Positions 1-7,629 of a stretch of DNA of 26,583 bases are shown in pieces. The notes beneath the pieces were generated by a model. It did no database searches. It worked only from the letters and a program-made list of their open reading frames with translations, and was not told the DNA's origin. Made by a program: the position numbers and the translations under genes. Position 1 is the stretch's first letter, and every line of letters starts with the position of its first letter. This DNA comes from CAZWBR01 sp964404205 (lineage in GTDB: Bacteria; Bacteroidota; Bacteroidia; Bacteroidales; Prolixibacteraceae), in contig CAYOJD010000035.1 in the NCBI GenBank assembly GCA_964404205.1, forward strand, positions 1-26,583. Direction: 5' to 3'.

Positions 1-7
1 TATCAAG

Positions 8-42
8 CCTTCAAGGAATTTAAAAACCTTGAAGGTTTTTTT
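8..42 (+). terminator. Intrinsic terminator of an upstream gene outside the window
   Basis: A perfect 9-bp inverted repeat, CCTTCAAGG (8-16) and CCTTGAAGG (27-35), encloses a 10-nt AT-rich loop and is followed at once by seven T (36-42). This is a classical rho-independent terminator for plus-strand transcription entering from the left. The gene it serves is not in the window. Confidence 0.8.
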
Positions 43-161
43 ATGGAACTATCGGTATTGATATGATATGGTTTATTGTGCAGAGCCAAGCCGCTGGATG
101 GTGATGTGCTTTAAAATTGGCTGTGCGTAAGCCCTTACCCTTGCTGTTGTTGTTTCAAACG

Positions 162-189
162 AAAGGGTGCCCCATGCGGAACACCCTTT
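162..189 (-). terminator. Hairpin downstream of the Kelch gene, possible weak terminator
   Basis: AAAGGGTG (162-169) and CACCCTTT (182-189) form a perfect 8-bp stem with a 12-nt loop, about 55 bp past the stop codon of the minus-strand Kelch gene. Only a short, interrupted T-rich stretch follows on the minus strand, so termination is inferred from position and stem alone. The rest of 43-244 shows no gene. Confidence 0.4.
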
Positions 190-244
190 GCTAACCCTGG
201 ACCACTGATGAATTGTCGAAAAACAACTCACTATTTTGGTTGAT

Positions 245-1228
245 TTAATCTTCGTCGTCGTATTCATCGTTGGGTTTACATTCCCAGATATCGTCGAAAT
301 AGTAGCTGCCGCTGCGGCCCAGCCCGACAAAGGCGCGGCTGTTTACCACGTAAGCGATGGCTTCCTGGCGGGCCGAACCTTCGAAATCGGTTTTGTCGGT
401 CCATGTGTTTTGCGATGGGTTGTATTCCCATATTTCGCTTTTTACCCCTGAATTTTCGCCCAGGGCAATGTATCCTTTCCCGTTCAGGGCGAAAGAAACG
501 GCCTGACTGCAATAGATGGTCCAGTCGTCATCGTCGTCGAGTGCCACTTTTTCAGTCCAGGTTGAGGTGGCCGGGTCGAACTGCCAGAGGTCTTTTTGGT
601 AGACCCCGTTGTTGATACCGGTGCAGACATAAGCTTTTCCGTCGAGCACGAAAGCGGTGGCATTTTTTCTTTTTGAACCGCCGATGCTGACCGTTTGGCT
701 CCACTGGTCGGTAGCGGGATCGTATATCCAGAAGTCGCGGTTGTCGTTGCCATCGTATCCGGTGCCAATGTATCCGTTGTTGCCGATGGCAAAGCTGACG
801 CAGCCGTAACGGGCGGTTCCGCCAAAGTCGGCTTTGCGGGTCCAGCTATTGGCGGCGGGGTCGAATTCCCAGAAATCCTTTAAGCGGTCTTTGCCGTTAT
901 AGCCAGTGCCAACGTAGGCTTTGTTGCCAATGACGAAGGCTACGGCGCCGGAGCGGCCTGCACCGGGGAAATCGGCCACCTTCACCCACGAGTCGTTGGC
1001 CGGGTCGTATTTCCAGAAGTCGTTCATGTATTCGCTATCGGCATCGTCGTTGTAGCCGGTCCCGACATAGACATAGTTGTTTACCACGAAAGAGACAGCG
1101 TTGCTGCGCGGCAACCCTTCGAAATCGGATTGCTCGATCCAGTTGCCCAATGTATCGGTATCGTCGTCGTTACTACAAGCCGTTAAAAAGAGAGCGGCCA
1201 TCAAAAACAGAAACAATGATTTTTTCAT
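245..1228 (-). CDS. Kelch-repeat beta-propeller lipoprotein
   Basis: Predicted outer-membrane or periplasmic lipoprotein of 327 residues. The start at 1228 is chosen because MKKSLFLFLMAALFLTAC is a complete lipoprotein signal with lipid cysteine C18; a longer reading would begin with TTG and spoil it. The residues after the cysteine (SNDDD) are acidic, as in Bacteroidota surface-lipoprotein export signals. Six repeats of about 45-50 residues follow, each with a GTGY-like strand end and a DFWxYDPxxxxW segment, enough for a complete six-bladed Kelch propeller. Blade four carries an Asp run (DDDDDW) and the C-terminus ends EYDDED. No catalytic residues are recognised; Kelch propellers usually bind proteins or glycans. 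It is transcribed divergently from the DUF4270 gene with 368 bp between starts. The fold call is strong; the function is unknown. Confidence 0.88.
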   Translation of the reverse strand: MKKSLFLFLMAALFLTACSNDDDTDTLGNWIEQSDFEGLPRSNAVSFVVNNYVYVGTGYNDDADSEYMNDFWKYDPANDSWVKVADFPGAGRSGAVAFVIGNKAYVGTGYNGKDRLKDFWEFDPAANSWTRKADFGGTARYGCVSFAIGNNGYIGTGYDGNDNRDFWIYDPATDQWSQTVSIGGSKRKNATAFVLDGKAYVCTGINNGVYQKDLWQFDPATSTWTEKVALDDDDDWTIYCSQAVSFALNGKGYIALGENSGVKSEIWEYNPSQNTWTDKTDFEGSARQEAIAYVVNSRAFVGLGRSGSYYFDDIWECKPNDEYDDED

Positions 1229-1596
1229 TTCACACAATTTTGTTGTCAATCAATTTCATCGGAGCAAAGTTTTGTTCGCTGTTACCGGACAAAACAGTAG
1301 CTGCTGCCTCACTATCCGCGTCAAAACTACAATTGCGGGCTATCCCTCAAAAACGAAACTTGTCGAACCCATTCAAATTATCGACGAACGGATGTTTCTG
1401 CCCGATAAACCGCTTTTGTCGATACTTTGCATTGGGATAGTGCTTGCTTTTCGGTGGTTTAAATGACTGTTAAACAGTTGTTCCCTTGTTGTAACGGGAG
1501 AGGGGGTATCCGGTTGGTCGTTCAAAAGTGCCGGTTGGTATAAAAGATTTTATTGGAGCGGCTATCCGCGATACTTTCGCCAAAAAATATAGAGTG
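1229..1596. other. Divergent intergenic region between the Kelch and DUF4270 genes
   Basis: This gene-free stretch of 368 bp must hold promoters for both divergent units. For the minus strand a weak candidate is AAACTTTG (1265-1272 read in reverse), one base off TAnnTTTG. Open frames crossing it have no family resemblance and overlap the Kelch start, so none is called a gene. Confidence 0.5.
1548..1579 (+). promoter_or_regulatory. Candidate promoter of the DUF4270 operon
   Basis: TACTTTCG at 1572-1579 differs by one base from the Bacteroidota -7 element TAnnTTTG. TTTT at 1548-1551 sits 20 bp upstream where a TTTG is expected. The ATG at 1597 follows 17 bp after the -7 element, which would leave a very short leader. 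Confidence 0.35.
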
Positions 1597-2931
1597 ATGC
1601 GAAAAATCGGTCAGGCATTTTGCCTTTTCAGTTTACTTATGGTTGCCTCCTGCCAGTTTTCCGACACAGAGGAGTTCCGGATTGGAGAGGAGTTTATCGA
1701 TTCCCATTCAGGAATCGTGTTAATCGACACGATGAAATTCTCTGTCTCAACCGTTTTGGTCGATTCGTTCTCGACCAGTTCGTCGTCGCGGCTGTTGATT
1801 GGCGGGGTGAACGATCGTTATTCGGGTCAAGTAAGTTGTATGCCTTATTTCGAACTGACTAGTGGCAGTTTCACTATTGGCGATGATGATTTGGTTTTCG
1901 ATTCGCTGGTGGTGGTAATGCATTATGATACCTTTTATCTGGGCGATACCACGCGGAGCATTACCCTCGGCGTGCACCAGGTAACAGAACCGATAGAACT
2001 GAACGAAAGCGATTATCTGACCAACAACTCTGCATTCGAAACAGCTGCTGTTCCGCTGGGTTCGCGCACTTTCAGGCCTGAGCCCAACTCGAACGAGGAG
2101 TTCACCATTCGGCTTAACCCGCAATTTGGCAAAAGATTGTTCGATATGGTAATCGACAAAAACGATACACTGACTTCCGATTCGAAGTTCAAGGATTTTT
2201 TTCACGGATTGGCTTTTGTTACGGAAGGAAACCCGAATATTATGGTTGGGTTGTCGGCCGATTCGTCGAATGTGGCACCCGGACTGAGAATCTATTACCA
2301 CGAAGAGGTGTATGAAACGGAGCAAAGCGATAAAACCTATTTCACTATTCCGTACGATGACGACGGGATTCATTTCAACCATTTCGATCGCAATTTCGGC
2401 GGCAGCCTGATGGCAGGAATCGAAACCAAACCTTACGAACTCCCGGTTTCGGGAACTGAATACAAAGCCGTTGTTCAGTCAGGTTCGGGATTATATGCCA
2501 AAGTGAGAATCCCGGGCATCCAGCATCTGACCGGGATTGCTTCGAAAGTGGCTTTTATTTCGGCAACATTGAAACTGACCCCTTATGAAGGGAGTTGGGA
2601 CAGCAACAACCCGCTTCCCGATTCGCTTGGTGTCTTTATTGCCGATCGAAAAAACAATATCACCAGCCAACTCTCCCGTTCCGATGGTTCGTTGGTCTAT
2701 GCGCTGGCAACCAGCAATGGCGAGTTCGATAACCAGCCATACTATTTGGCAGATGTGACCATCTTTTTCAATAGTCTGTTGGCGGCCGAAGAGGATAAGG
2801 AGCAATTTATCTTTATTGGGCCGCCATCGTCAGCCGTTGCCAATTCAGCCCAAAGTGTGGTGTTCGGGCTTACGAATAAACTTGCTTCGCCAGCTGCACT
2901 CGAGGTTTATTGCTATATCGATAAAAATTAA
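1597..2931 (+). CDS. DUF4270 family lipoprotein
   Basis: 444-residue predicted lipoprotein of the DUF4270 family, which is widespread in Bacteroidota and has no assigned function. The start at 1597 gives the signal MRKIGQAFCLFSLLMVASC with lipid cysteine C19; an in-frame reading from 1528 would bury the signal. Family features seen are the early IGEEFIDSHSGIVLIDT segment, the following VSTVLVDSF strand, and a LIGGVNDRYSGQVSCMPYF stretch typical of the N-terminal part. The rest is beta-rich with repeated aspartates and has no enzyme motif. It is followed 5 bp later by an outer-membrane barrel gene, so the two are almost certainly co-transcribed and may work together at the outer membrane. Family membership is from recognition of the N-terminal pattern. 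Confidence 0.82.
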   Translation: MRKIGQAFCLFSLLMVASCQFSDTEEFRIGEEFIDSHSGIVLIDTMKFSVSTVLVDSFSTSSSSRLLIGGVNDRYSGQVSCMPYFELTSGSFTIGDDDLVFDSLVVVMHYDTFYLGDTTRSITLGVHQVTEPIELNESDYLTNNSAFETAAVPLGSRTFRPEPNSNEEFTIRLNPQFGKRLFDMVIDKNDTLTSDSKFKDFFHGLAFVTEGNPNIMVGLSADSSNVAPGLRIYYHEEVYETEQSDKTYFTIPYDDDGIHFNHFDRNFGGSLMAGIETKPYELPVSGTEYKAVVQSGSGLYAKVRIPGIQHLTGIASKVAFISATLKLTPYEGSWDSNNPLPDSLGVFIADRKNNITSQLSRSDGSLVYALATSNGEFDNQPYYLADVTIFFNSLLAAEEDKEQFIFIGPPSSAVANSAQSVVFGLTNKLASPAALEVYCYIDKN

Positions 2932-2936
2932 GAAGA

Positions 2937-4184
2937 ATGAACAAGATATTTCTCACGACAATTTTGCTGTTGTTGCTTGGTCGGGTCTGGGGACAGAACA
3001 ATACCAATTCGCCCTATTCGGTTTTTGGCATTGGCGAGCTCAATAATACCGGTGGCGGGCGCAACGCCGCGATGGGCGGTAGCGGTCTTGCCCTTCGTTC
3101 GAACCTGAGCCTGAATGGGGCAAACCCGGCTTCGCTCACCGCCATCGAGCCCAAAACATTTGGTTTCGATATGGGAATGAACTTGCGCTATTCGAACCTC
3201 GAAAACAAATACAAGTCGGCCAACGTGTTGAACGGGAATATTAGTTGGGTGCAGATTGGCTTTCCGGTACTACCTTTCTTGTCGGCCGGATTGTCGCTAA
3301 ACCCCAAGAGCAGCGTTGGTTATTCCATTTACAGCACCAAATCGCTCGAAGGGACCAACAGCTCCTATCCGGTACTGTATACCGGTGAGGGTGGATTGAG
3401 CGAGTCGGCTTTTTCGTTGGGAATTAAATGTTTCAAAAACTTTTCGCTGGGCCTCTCGTCGGCGTTTATATGGGGAAATATGAACCGGCGTACCGATGAA
3501 TTTCCGCCGGTCGGTAGTATTAGCTCGATTGTAATTAACGAGAATATCAATTATTCGGGGTACGAATTGCGAAGTGGTTTTCAGTTTTATCAAAACCTTG
3601 CCCCGAAAGTTAAATTGACGCTGGGTGGCATGGCTGAATATAGTGGCAAGCTCAATACCGAATCAGAATTGACCATATCCACCTCGACGAGCAGTTCGTC
3701 CAGCGAGTTGATTCGTGAATCGACCGATATTGACAATATGGAACTTCCGCTAAAACTGGGCCTTGGGATGGCTTTGACATTCAACGATAAAACAACTGTA
3801 ACATTCGATTACAACCGTAGCGACTGGCGCGATGCCAATGTAAACCTGAGCAGCAAAAAGCTTAATATCAACGAAAGCTATCATTTCGGGGTTGAACTGG
3901 CCCCCCAATACGATCCGGCAAAAATGCGTCAGGTGATGAAATATCAGGCGGGGGCCATGTACCAAACCGGATATATCAATATTTACGGCATCCCCATTGA
4001 CAGCTATGGCATTACATTGGGTTGCTCGGTGCCTATACGCCGCGACAAAAGTTTTATCAACATATCGGTTGAGGCCGGGCAGCAAGGTTCACTGCAAAAG
4101 ATGTTGGTTCGCGAAAGCTATCTGAAGCTTAATTGTAGTTTTAACCTGTGGGAACGCTGGTTTGTGAAGCGGAGTTATGATTGA
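2937..4184 (+). CDS. Outer-membrane beta-barrel protein, DUF4270 partner
   Basis: 415-residue protein with a cleavable signal peptide (MNKIFLTTILLLLLGRVWGQ) and no lipobox. The mature start contains SPYSVFGIGELNNTGGGRN followed by an AAMGGSGLALRSN stretch and GANPASLTAI. This pattern resembles Bacteroidota outer-membrane proteins distantly related to FadL and PorV. Alternating polar and hydrophobic strands run to the end, consistent with a roughly 14-strand barrel. The final residues are RWFVKRSYD, not the usual terminal aromatic. It starts 5 bp after the DUF4270 stop and ends just before a strong terminator, so it closes a two-gene operon. The transported substrate, if any, cannot be read from sequence. 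Confidence 0.72.
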   Translation: MNKIFLTTILLLLLGRVWGQNNTNSPYSVFGIGELNNTGGGRNAAMGGSGLALRSNLSLNGANPASLTAIEPKTFGFDMGMNLRYSNLENKYKSANVLNGNISWVQIGFPVLPFLSAGLSLNPKSSVGYSIYSTKSLEGTNSSYPVLYTGEGGLSESAFSLGIKCFKNFSLGLSSAFIWGNMNRRTDEFPPVGSISSIVINENINYSGYELRSGFQFYQNLAPKVKLTLGGMAEYSGKLNTESELTISTSTSSSSSELIRESTDIDNMELPLKLGLGMALTFNDKTTVTFDYNRSDWRDANVNLSSKKLNINESYHFGVELAPQYDPAKMRQVMKYQAGAMYQTGYINIYGIPIDSYGITLGCSVPIRRDKSFINISVEAGQQGSLQKMLVRESYLKLNCSFNLWERWFVKRSYD

Positions 4185-4208
4185 TGCCAATCGTTTTCAA
4201 CCATTAAA

Positions 4209-4243
4209 ATGCCGGACAATTTTTGCCCGGCATCCCTTTTTTT
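4209..4243 (+). terminator. Terminator between convergent operons
   Basis: ATGCCGG (4209-4215) and CCGGCAT (4227-4233) form a 7-bp GC-rich stem with an 11-nt loop, followed by CCC and seven T (4237-4243). It ends the DUF4270-barrel operon on the plus strand. On the minus strand the stem is followed by TTTTAA, so it may also stop the amylase operon, whose last stop codon is 15 bp away. Confidence 0.8.
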
Positions 4244-4257
4244 CGGTAAGTAAAAAA

Positions 4258-5640
4258 CTACAGCCCCTTTACCGAATATACGGCATAACTATTGGGTTGG
4301 CAACCGATGGTCACGTAGCCGCTTGCGTCGGTTGTGACATCGGGATTGTTCCCGGTATAATCTTTTAATACGCTGTTGCCCCAGGTGGTCCTGACTTTTT
4401 GCTGAACGGCAGTGTTGCCAATGTTCAGATAGGTAAGCAATCCGGGCGTTCCGTTGCGTCGGAAAATATATTCATTGCTGCTCGAATAGAGCTTGGTCAT
4501 TGATCCTGCAGCCAGATTTTTCCGGATCCAAATCAACTGGTTCAGTTTTGATTTGTCTAACAACGATTCGTAATCGCTGTAGAAAATAAAGGGCGTTCCA
4601 GTGGCTGTGAGGATATAACAGTAGGCTTTCATTTTTTGCGCGTCAACAATATCTTCGCCGGCATTGCGTAGGTCGTGATTATCGACAAAGGTATAAGCTG
4701 CTTCAGGGTTCACGGCAATTAAGCCTTTGCCATCGAGATTGCTTAGATTGCCTCCGTTGAAGGCATCACGCATGCCGTAGAAAAGCGGAAAGTCGAAAGC
4801 GCCGCTTTGTGATGCTTTGCACCAATCGTTCACCAACGTCACATTGCCATCCCAATATTCGCCAATAGAAATGGATCCGCCCACGTTGGCGTTCCAGGTT
4901 TTCACGATGTTGGGGCTGAAGCCTTTTACATAGTCGAAACGCCAGCCATCGAACCCAAGTACATTTTTGTAATATTTGCCTACGCCGTCATCGCGAAGCC
5001 AAAACCAACTTTTCACATTGTCAACATCGTGACAGAGATCGGGCATATCGCCAAAGCTACCTTCGTCAGAAACATGCTGGGCGTTGGGATGAAAGTCGCT
5101 GTACGAACGGAAAAACTTTCCGGATTTGGGCTGGAATTTGGTATAAGTGAGCTTGCCAGCTACAGGGTTCGATTCCTGTTCACCTCCCGAGTTGTGGTTC
5201 AGCACGATGTCGGCAACCAATTTAAAGCCCTTCCCTTTGGCGTTGGTCAGCAGCGAGAGCAACTCGGTTTCCGAACCAAAGCGCGTTTCAACCGTTCCAT
5301 ATTGATCGTATTTCCCGAAGTCGAAATAGTCGGCGGGATCGTAGCCCATCGACCATTTGCCCGACTGGCCTTTGGAGATGACGGGAAGCCAGAGCGCAGT
5401 AATGCCGGCATTTTTCCAGGTGTCGAGTTTTCCGTTGAGGTTGTCCCACCAAATGCCACCTTCGGTTACGTCCCAGTAGAATGTCTGTAACATCACATCT
5501 TTCGATGGGGTAGTTGTTTCGGCAGTCAGCGGCGGCTGCACATCGGGGCCGTCGCCCCCTTTTGAGCAGGAGTAGAGAATCGGGAACAGCATTGCTGCGG
5601 CAATTAAAAAGCGCCATGCCAATTTGTTGATCTGTCTCAT
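4258..5640 (-). CDS. Surface lipoprotein alpha-amylase, GH13, archaeal-type (GH13_7-like)
   Basis: 460-residue GH13 alpha-amylase that should cleave internal alpha-1,4 bonds of starch at the cell surface, the role of SusG in the Sus system. The start at 5640 yields a lipoprotein signal ending LYSC with lipid cysteine C25; a longer reading from 5700 adds 20 unlikely residues. All four GH13 motifs are present: DIVLNH (144-149), GWRFDY with nucleophile D236, GEYWD with acid/base E261, and FVDNHD with D323. The core (GGIWWD, SMGYDPADYFDFGKYDQYG, GTVETRFGS, DFHPN, PDLCHD, FDYVKG) closely resembles Thermococcales alpha-amylases as I recall them, pointing to subfamily GH13_7 and not to Bacteroides SusG. 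A short beta-rich C-terminal domain follows. It is the last gene of the minus-strand maltodextrin operon, separated from susA by 130 bp holding a long inverted repeat. Confidence 0.92.
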   Translation of the reverse strand: MRQINKLAWRFLIAAAMLFPILYSCSKGGDGPDVQPPLTAETTTPSKDVMLQTFYWDVTEGGIWWDNLNGKLDTWKNAGITALWLPVISKGQSGKWSMGYDPADYFDFGKYDQYGTVETRFGSETELLSLLTNAKGKGFKLVADIVLNHNSGGEQESNPVAGKLTYTKFQPKSGKFFRSYSDFHPNAQHVSDEGSFGDMPDLCHDVDNVKSWFWLRDDGVGKYYKNVLGFDGWRFDYVKGFSPNIVKTWNANVGGSISIGEYWDGNVTLVNDWCKASQSGAFDFPLFYGMRDAFNGGNLSNLDGKGLIAVNPEAAYTFVDNHDLRNAGEDIVDAQKMKAYCYILTATGTPFIFYSDYESLLDKSKLNQLIWIRKNLAAGSMTKLYSSSNEYIFRRNGTPGLLTYLNIGNTAVQQKVRTTWGNSVLKDYTGNNPDVTTDASGYVTIGCQPNSYAVYSVKGL

Positions 5641-5660
5641 TTGTTTGTTTTTTGTATCAG

Positions 5661-5757
5661 GTTGTCGATATCGGGAATCAAGAGCAAAAGCTAAAGCCAT
5701 ATTCCTGTCAGATAACGGAAATGCTGTCGCGAACTTTGTCTTGAATCCCGATACAAC
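5661..5757 (-). repeat. Long intercistronic inverted repeat between susA and the amylase gene
   Basis: The arms 5670-5683 and 5739-5752 pair over 14 positions with a single A-A mismatch. After a 4-nt bulge (5666-5669) five more pairs form between GTTGT (5661-5665) and ACAAC (5753-5757). The enclosed loop is 55 nt. In the operon mRNA this would be a stable long-range hairpin starting 13 nt after the susA stop and ending about 20 nt before the amylase ATG. A role in processing, stability or partial termination is inferred. Confidence 0.6.
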
Positions 5758-5770
5758 ACGAATAACAATC

Positions 5771-7627
5771 TTATTTCAGTTCAATAATCATTGCGCTGCC
5801 TGCGGCTACTTCGAGCGAGGCAAGAGAAGCTATACTTTTGCCAGAAACAATATCGGTACCCGAGGTAAACCCTTTCAGCGATTCGGCAAAACGGTTTCCT
5901 TTGATGGTTTTGTTCTCTTTGCTGTTGTTTAGCACCACCATTACCGACTCTTTGTCGTTGTAACGGAAATAGACATAAACCGATTCTTTGGGCAGATAGT
6001 GTTTCATTTCTCCGTTATGGACTACCGTTTTGTTTTTGCGCCAGTTGGCCAGTTTTTTCATATAGGCCTGGGCCTCTTTCTGCTGGTCGGTAAGGCCTTC
6101 GCCGGTGAAAGCATTGGTATTATCGTCTGGCCATCCGCCGGGAAAATCTTTGCGCAACATCCCATCACCGTCGCTTTTGCGACCTGTCATCAGGATTTCG
6201 CCCCCATAATAAACTTGCGGAATACCGCGTGTGGTCATCAGGTAGGCCATTGCCAGTTTGAATTTGCTAAAATCTTCACGAACGGCGGTAAAGAAACGTT
6301 CGGTATCGTGGTTATCGGCAAAAACCACCAGGTTATCGGCTTCGGGATATTCGAAGTCGAGGGCAAGGGTTTCGTAAAGGCGCATTATGCCGGTGTCCCA
6401 TCCTTCGTTTTCAGTAAATGCCTTGACGATGGCATCCTGAATTGGGAAATCCATCAGGCTGGGCAAACATGAGGTGTAGCCATTTTCATTTTTTTTGCCA
6501 CGTTGCCAGTACGATACCAACGACGGATTGGTGTGCCACTGTTCGCCCACGATGTTGAATTTTGGGTATTCGTTCAACACCTGACAGGTCCAGTCGGCCA
6601 TCATGTGTTGGTCGGGGTAGGGGTAAGTATCCATTCTGATTCCGGCAAGCCCAACATATTCGATCCACCAGATTGAATTTTGAATCAGATATTTGGCTAC
6701 AAATGGGTTGCGTTGGTTCATATCGGGCATCGAAGAGACAAACCAGCCATCGGCCATTTCATCGAAATCGGCTTTTGAAACATAAGGATCTTGAAGAACG
6801 GTTTTTCGGTGAGTGGTAATTCCATAGTTGGGCCAGCCGTTAAGCCAGTCTTTCATTGGCATATCTTTCATCCACCAGTGGTTCGAGCCGCAGTGGTTGA
6901 AAATCATGTCCATCACCATTTTGATTCCCTTTTTACGGGCATCGTCGCTCAGTTTCTTATAATCTTCGTTGGAGCCAAACCGGCGGTCGACACGATAAAA
7001 ATCGGTGGTGGCATAGCCGTGATATGAAGCATGTTCCATGTCGTTTTCGAGAACCGGGTTCAGCCATATTGCAGTATAGCCCTGATCGTGAATATAATCG
7101 AGATGGTTGTTAATCCCTTTCAGGTCGCCGCCGTGACGGTCGTACTGCTCGTTACGGTTATACTTGTCGGGCATACCTGCTATCTGGTCGTTCGACAAAT
7201 CGCCGTTGGCAAAGCGATCGGGCATGATAAGGTACATGGCATCGCTGTTGTTAAAGCCATCGCGGTTGGCAGAGCCTTGTTCGCGTGCTTTCAACTCGTA
7301 ATTGTAGGTGAAAACGGTTTTTCCGTTGGATTTAAATAAAATATCGAATTTCCCCGGTTGGGTGTTGTCGGCCAGTCGCAAATCGATAAAAAGATAGTTG
7401 GGATTTTCGACCGATGTAACCGCAACAATCTCGACTCCGGTATAGTTTATTTCGGGTTTTGTCTTCGAGATATCTGTCCCGTGGACCATCAGTTGCAATT
7501 CGGGATTTTTAAATCCTGTCCACCAAAATGGGGGTTCAACATGGTCGAGGGTGGGTTTTACGGCTGCGAAGAGGGTGGATACGACCATCATCATCAGCAC
7601 GGGAAACATCAGAATACGTTTGTTCAT
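5771..7627 (-). CDS. susA: Periplasmic neopullulanase / cyclomaltodextrinase (SusA-like GH13)
   Basis: 618-residue GH13 enzyme, almost exactly the length of Bacteroides SusA. It is expected to hydrolyse imported maltodextrins to maltose and glucose in the periplasm. A signal peptide (about residues 1-22, ending LFAA) has no lipobox cysteine, so the protein should be soluble. Residues 23-115 form the N-terminal cyclomaltodextrinase beta domain, with PPFWWTGFKNPELQLMVHG. The barrel follows with DMIFNH (240-245), GIRMDTY (nucleophile D333), GEQWH (acid/base E362) and FADNHD (436-441, D441). A C-terminal beta domain covers about 530-618. Its ATG lies 2 bp from the stop of the GH65 gene, so translation is probably coupled. 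Alternative name: alpha-amylase or cyclomaltodextrinase; family and location are sure, exact specificity is inferred from context. Confidence 0.92.
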   Translation of the reverse strand: MNKRILMFPVLMMMVVSTLFAAVKPTLDHVEPPFWWTGFKNPELQLMVHGTDISKTKPEINYTGVEIVAVTSVENPNYLFIDLRLADNTQPGKFDILFKSNGKTVFTYNYELKAREQGSANRDGFNNSDAMYLIMPDRFANGDLSNDQIAGMPDKYNRNEQYDRHGGDLKGINNHLDYIHDQGYTAIWLNPVLENDMEHASYHGYATTDFYRVDRRFGSNEDYKKLSDDARKKGIKMVMDMIFNHCGSNHWWMKDMPMKDWLNGWPNYGITTHRKTVLQDPYVSKADFDEMADGWFVSSMPDMNQRNPFVAKYLIQNSIWWIEYVGLAGIRMDTYPYPDQHMMADWTCQVLNEYPKFNIVGEQWHTNPSLVSYWQRGKKNENGYTSCLPSLMDFPIQDAIVKAFTENEGWDTGIMRLYETLALDFEYPEADNLVVFADNHDTERFFTAVREDFSKFKLAMAYLMTTRGIPQVYYGGEILMTGRKSDGDGMLRKDFPGGWPDDNTNAFTGEGLTDQQKEAQAYMKKLANWRKNKTVVHNGEMKHYLPKESVYVYFRYNDKESVMVVLNNSKENKTIKGNRFAESLKGFTSGTDIVSGKSIASLASLEVAAGSAMIIELK

Positions 7628-7629
7628 CG

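Noticed and set aside
1077..1466. Open frames on the plus strand in the Kelch-DUF4270 gap (1077-1466 and 1150-1440)
   Set aside because: They overlap the Kelch start on the opposite strand, have no signal or family pattern, and the compositions look like untranslated sequence.
5641..5700. Upstream ATG at 5700 as the amylase start
   Set aside because: It would place 20 polar residues before the lipoprotein signal and its translation comes from the inverted-repeat region; the start at 5640 gives a normal signal.
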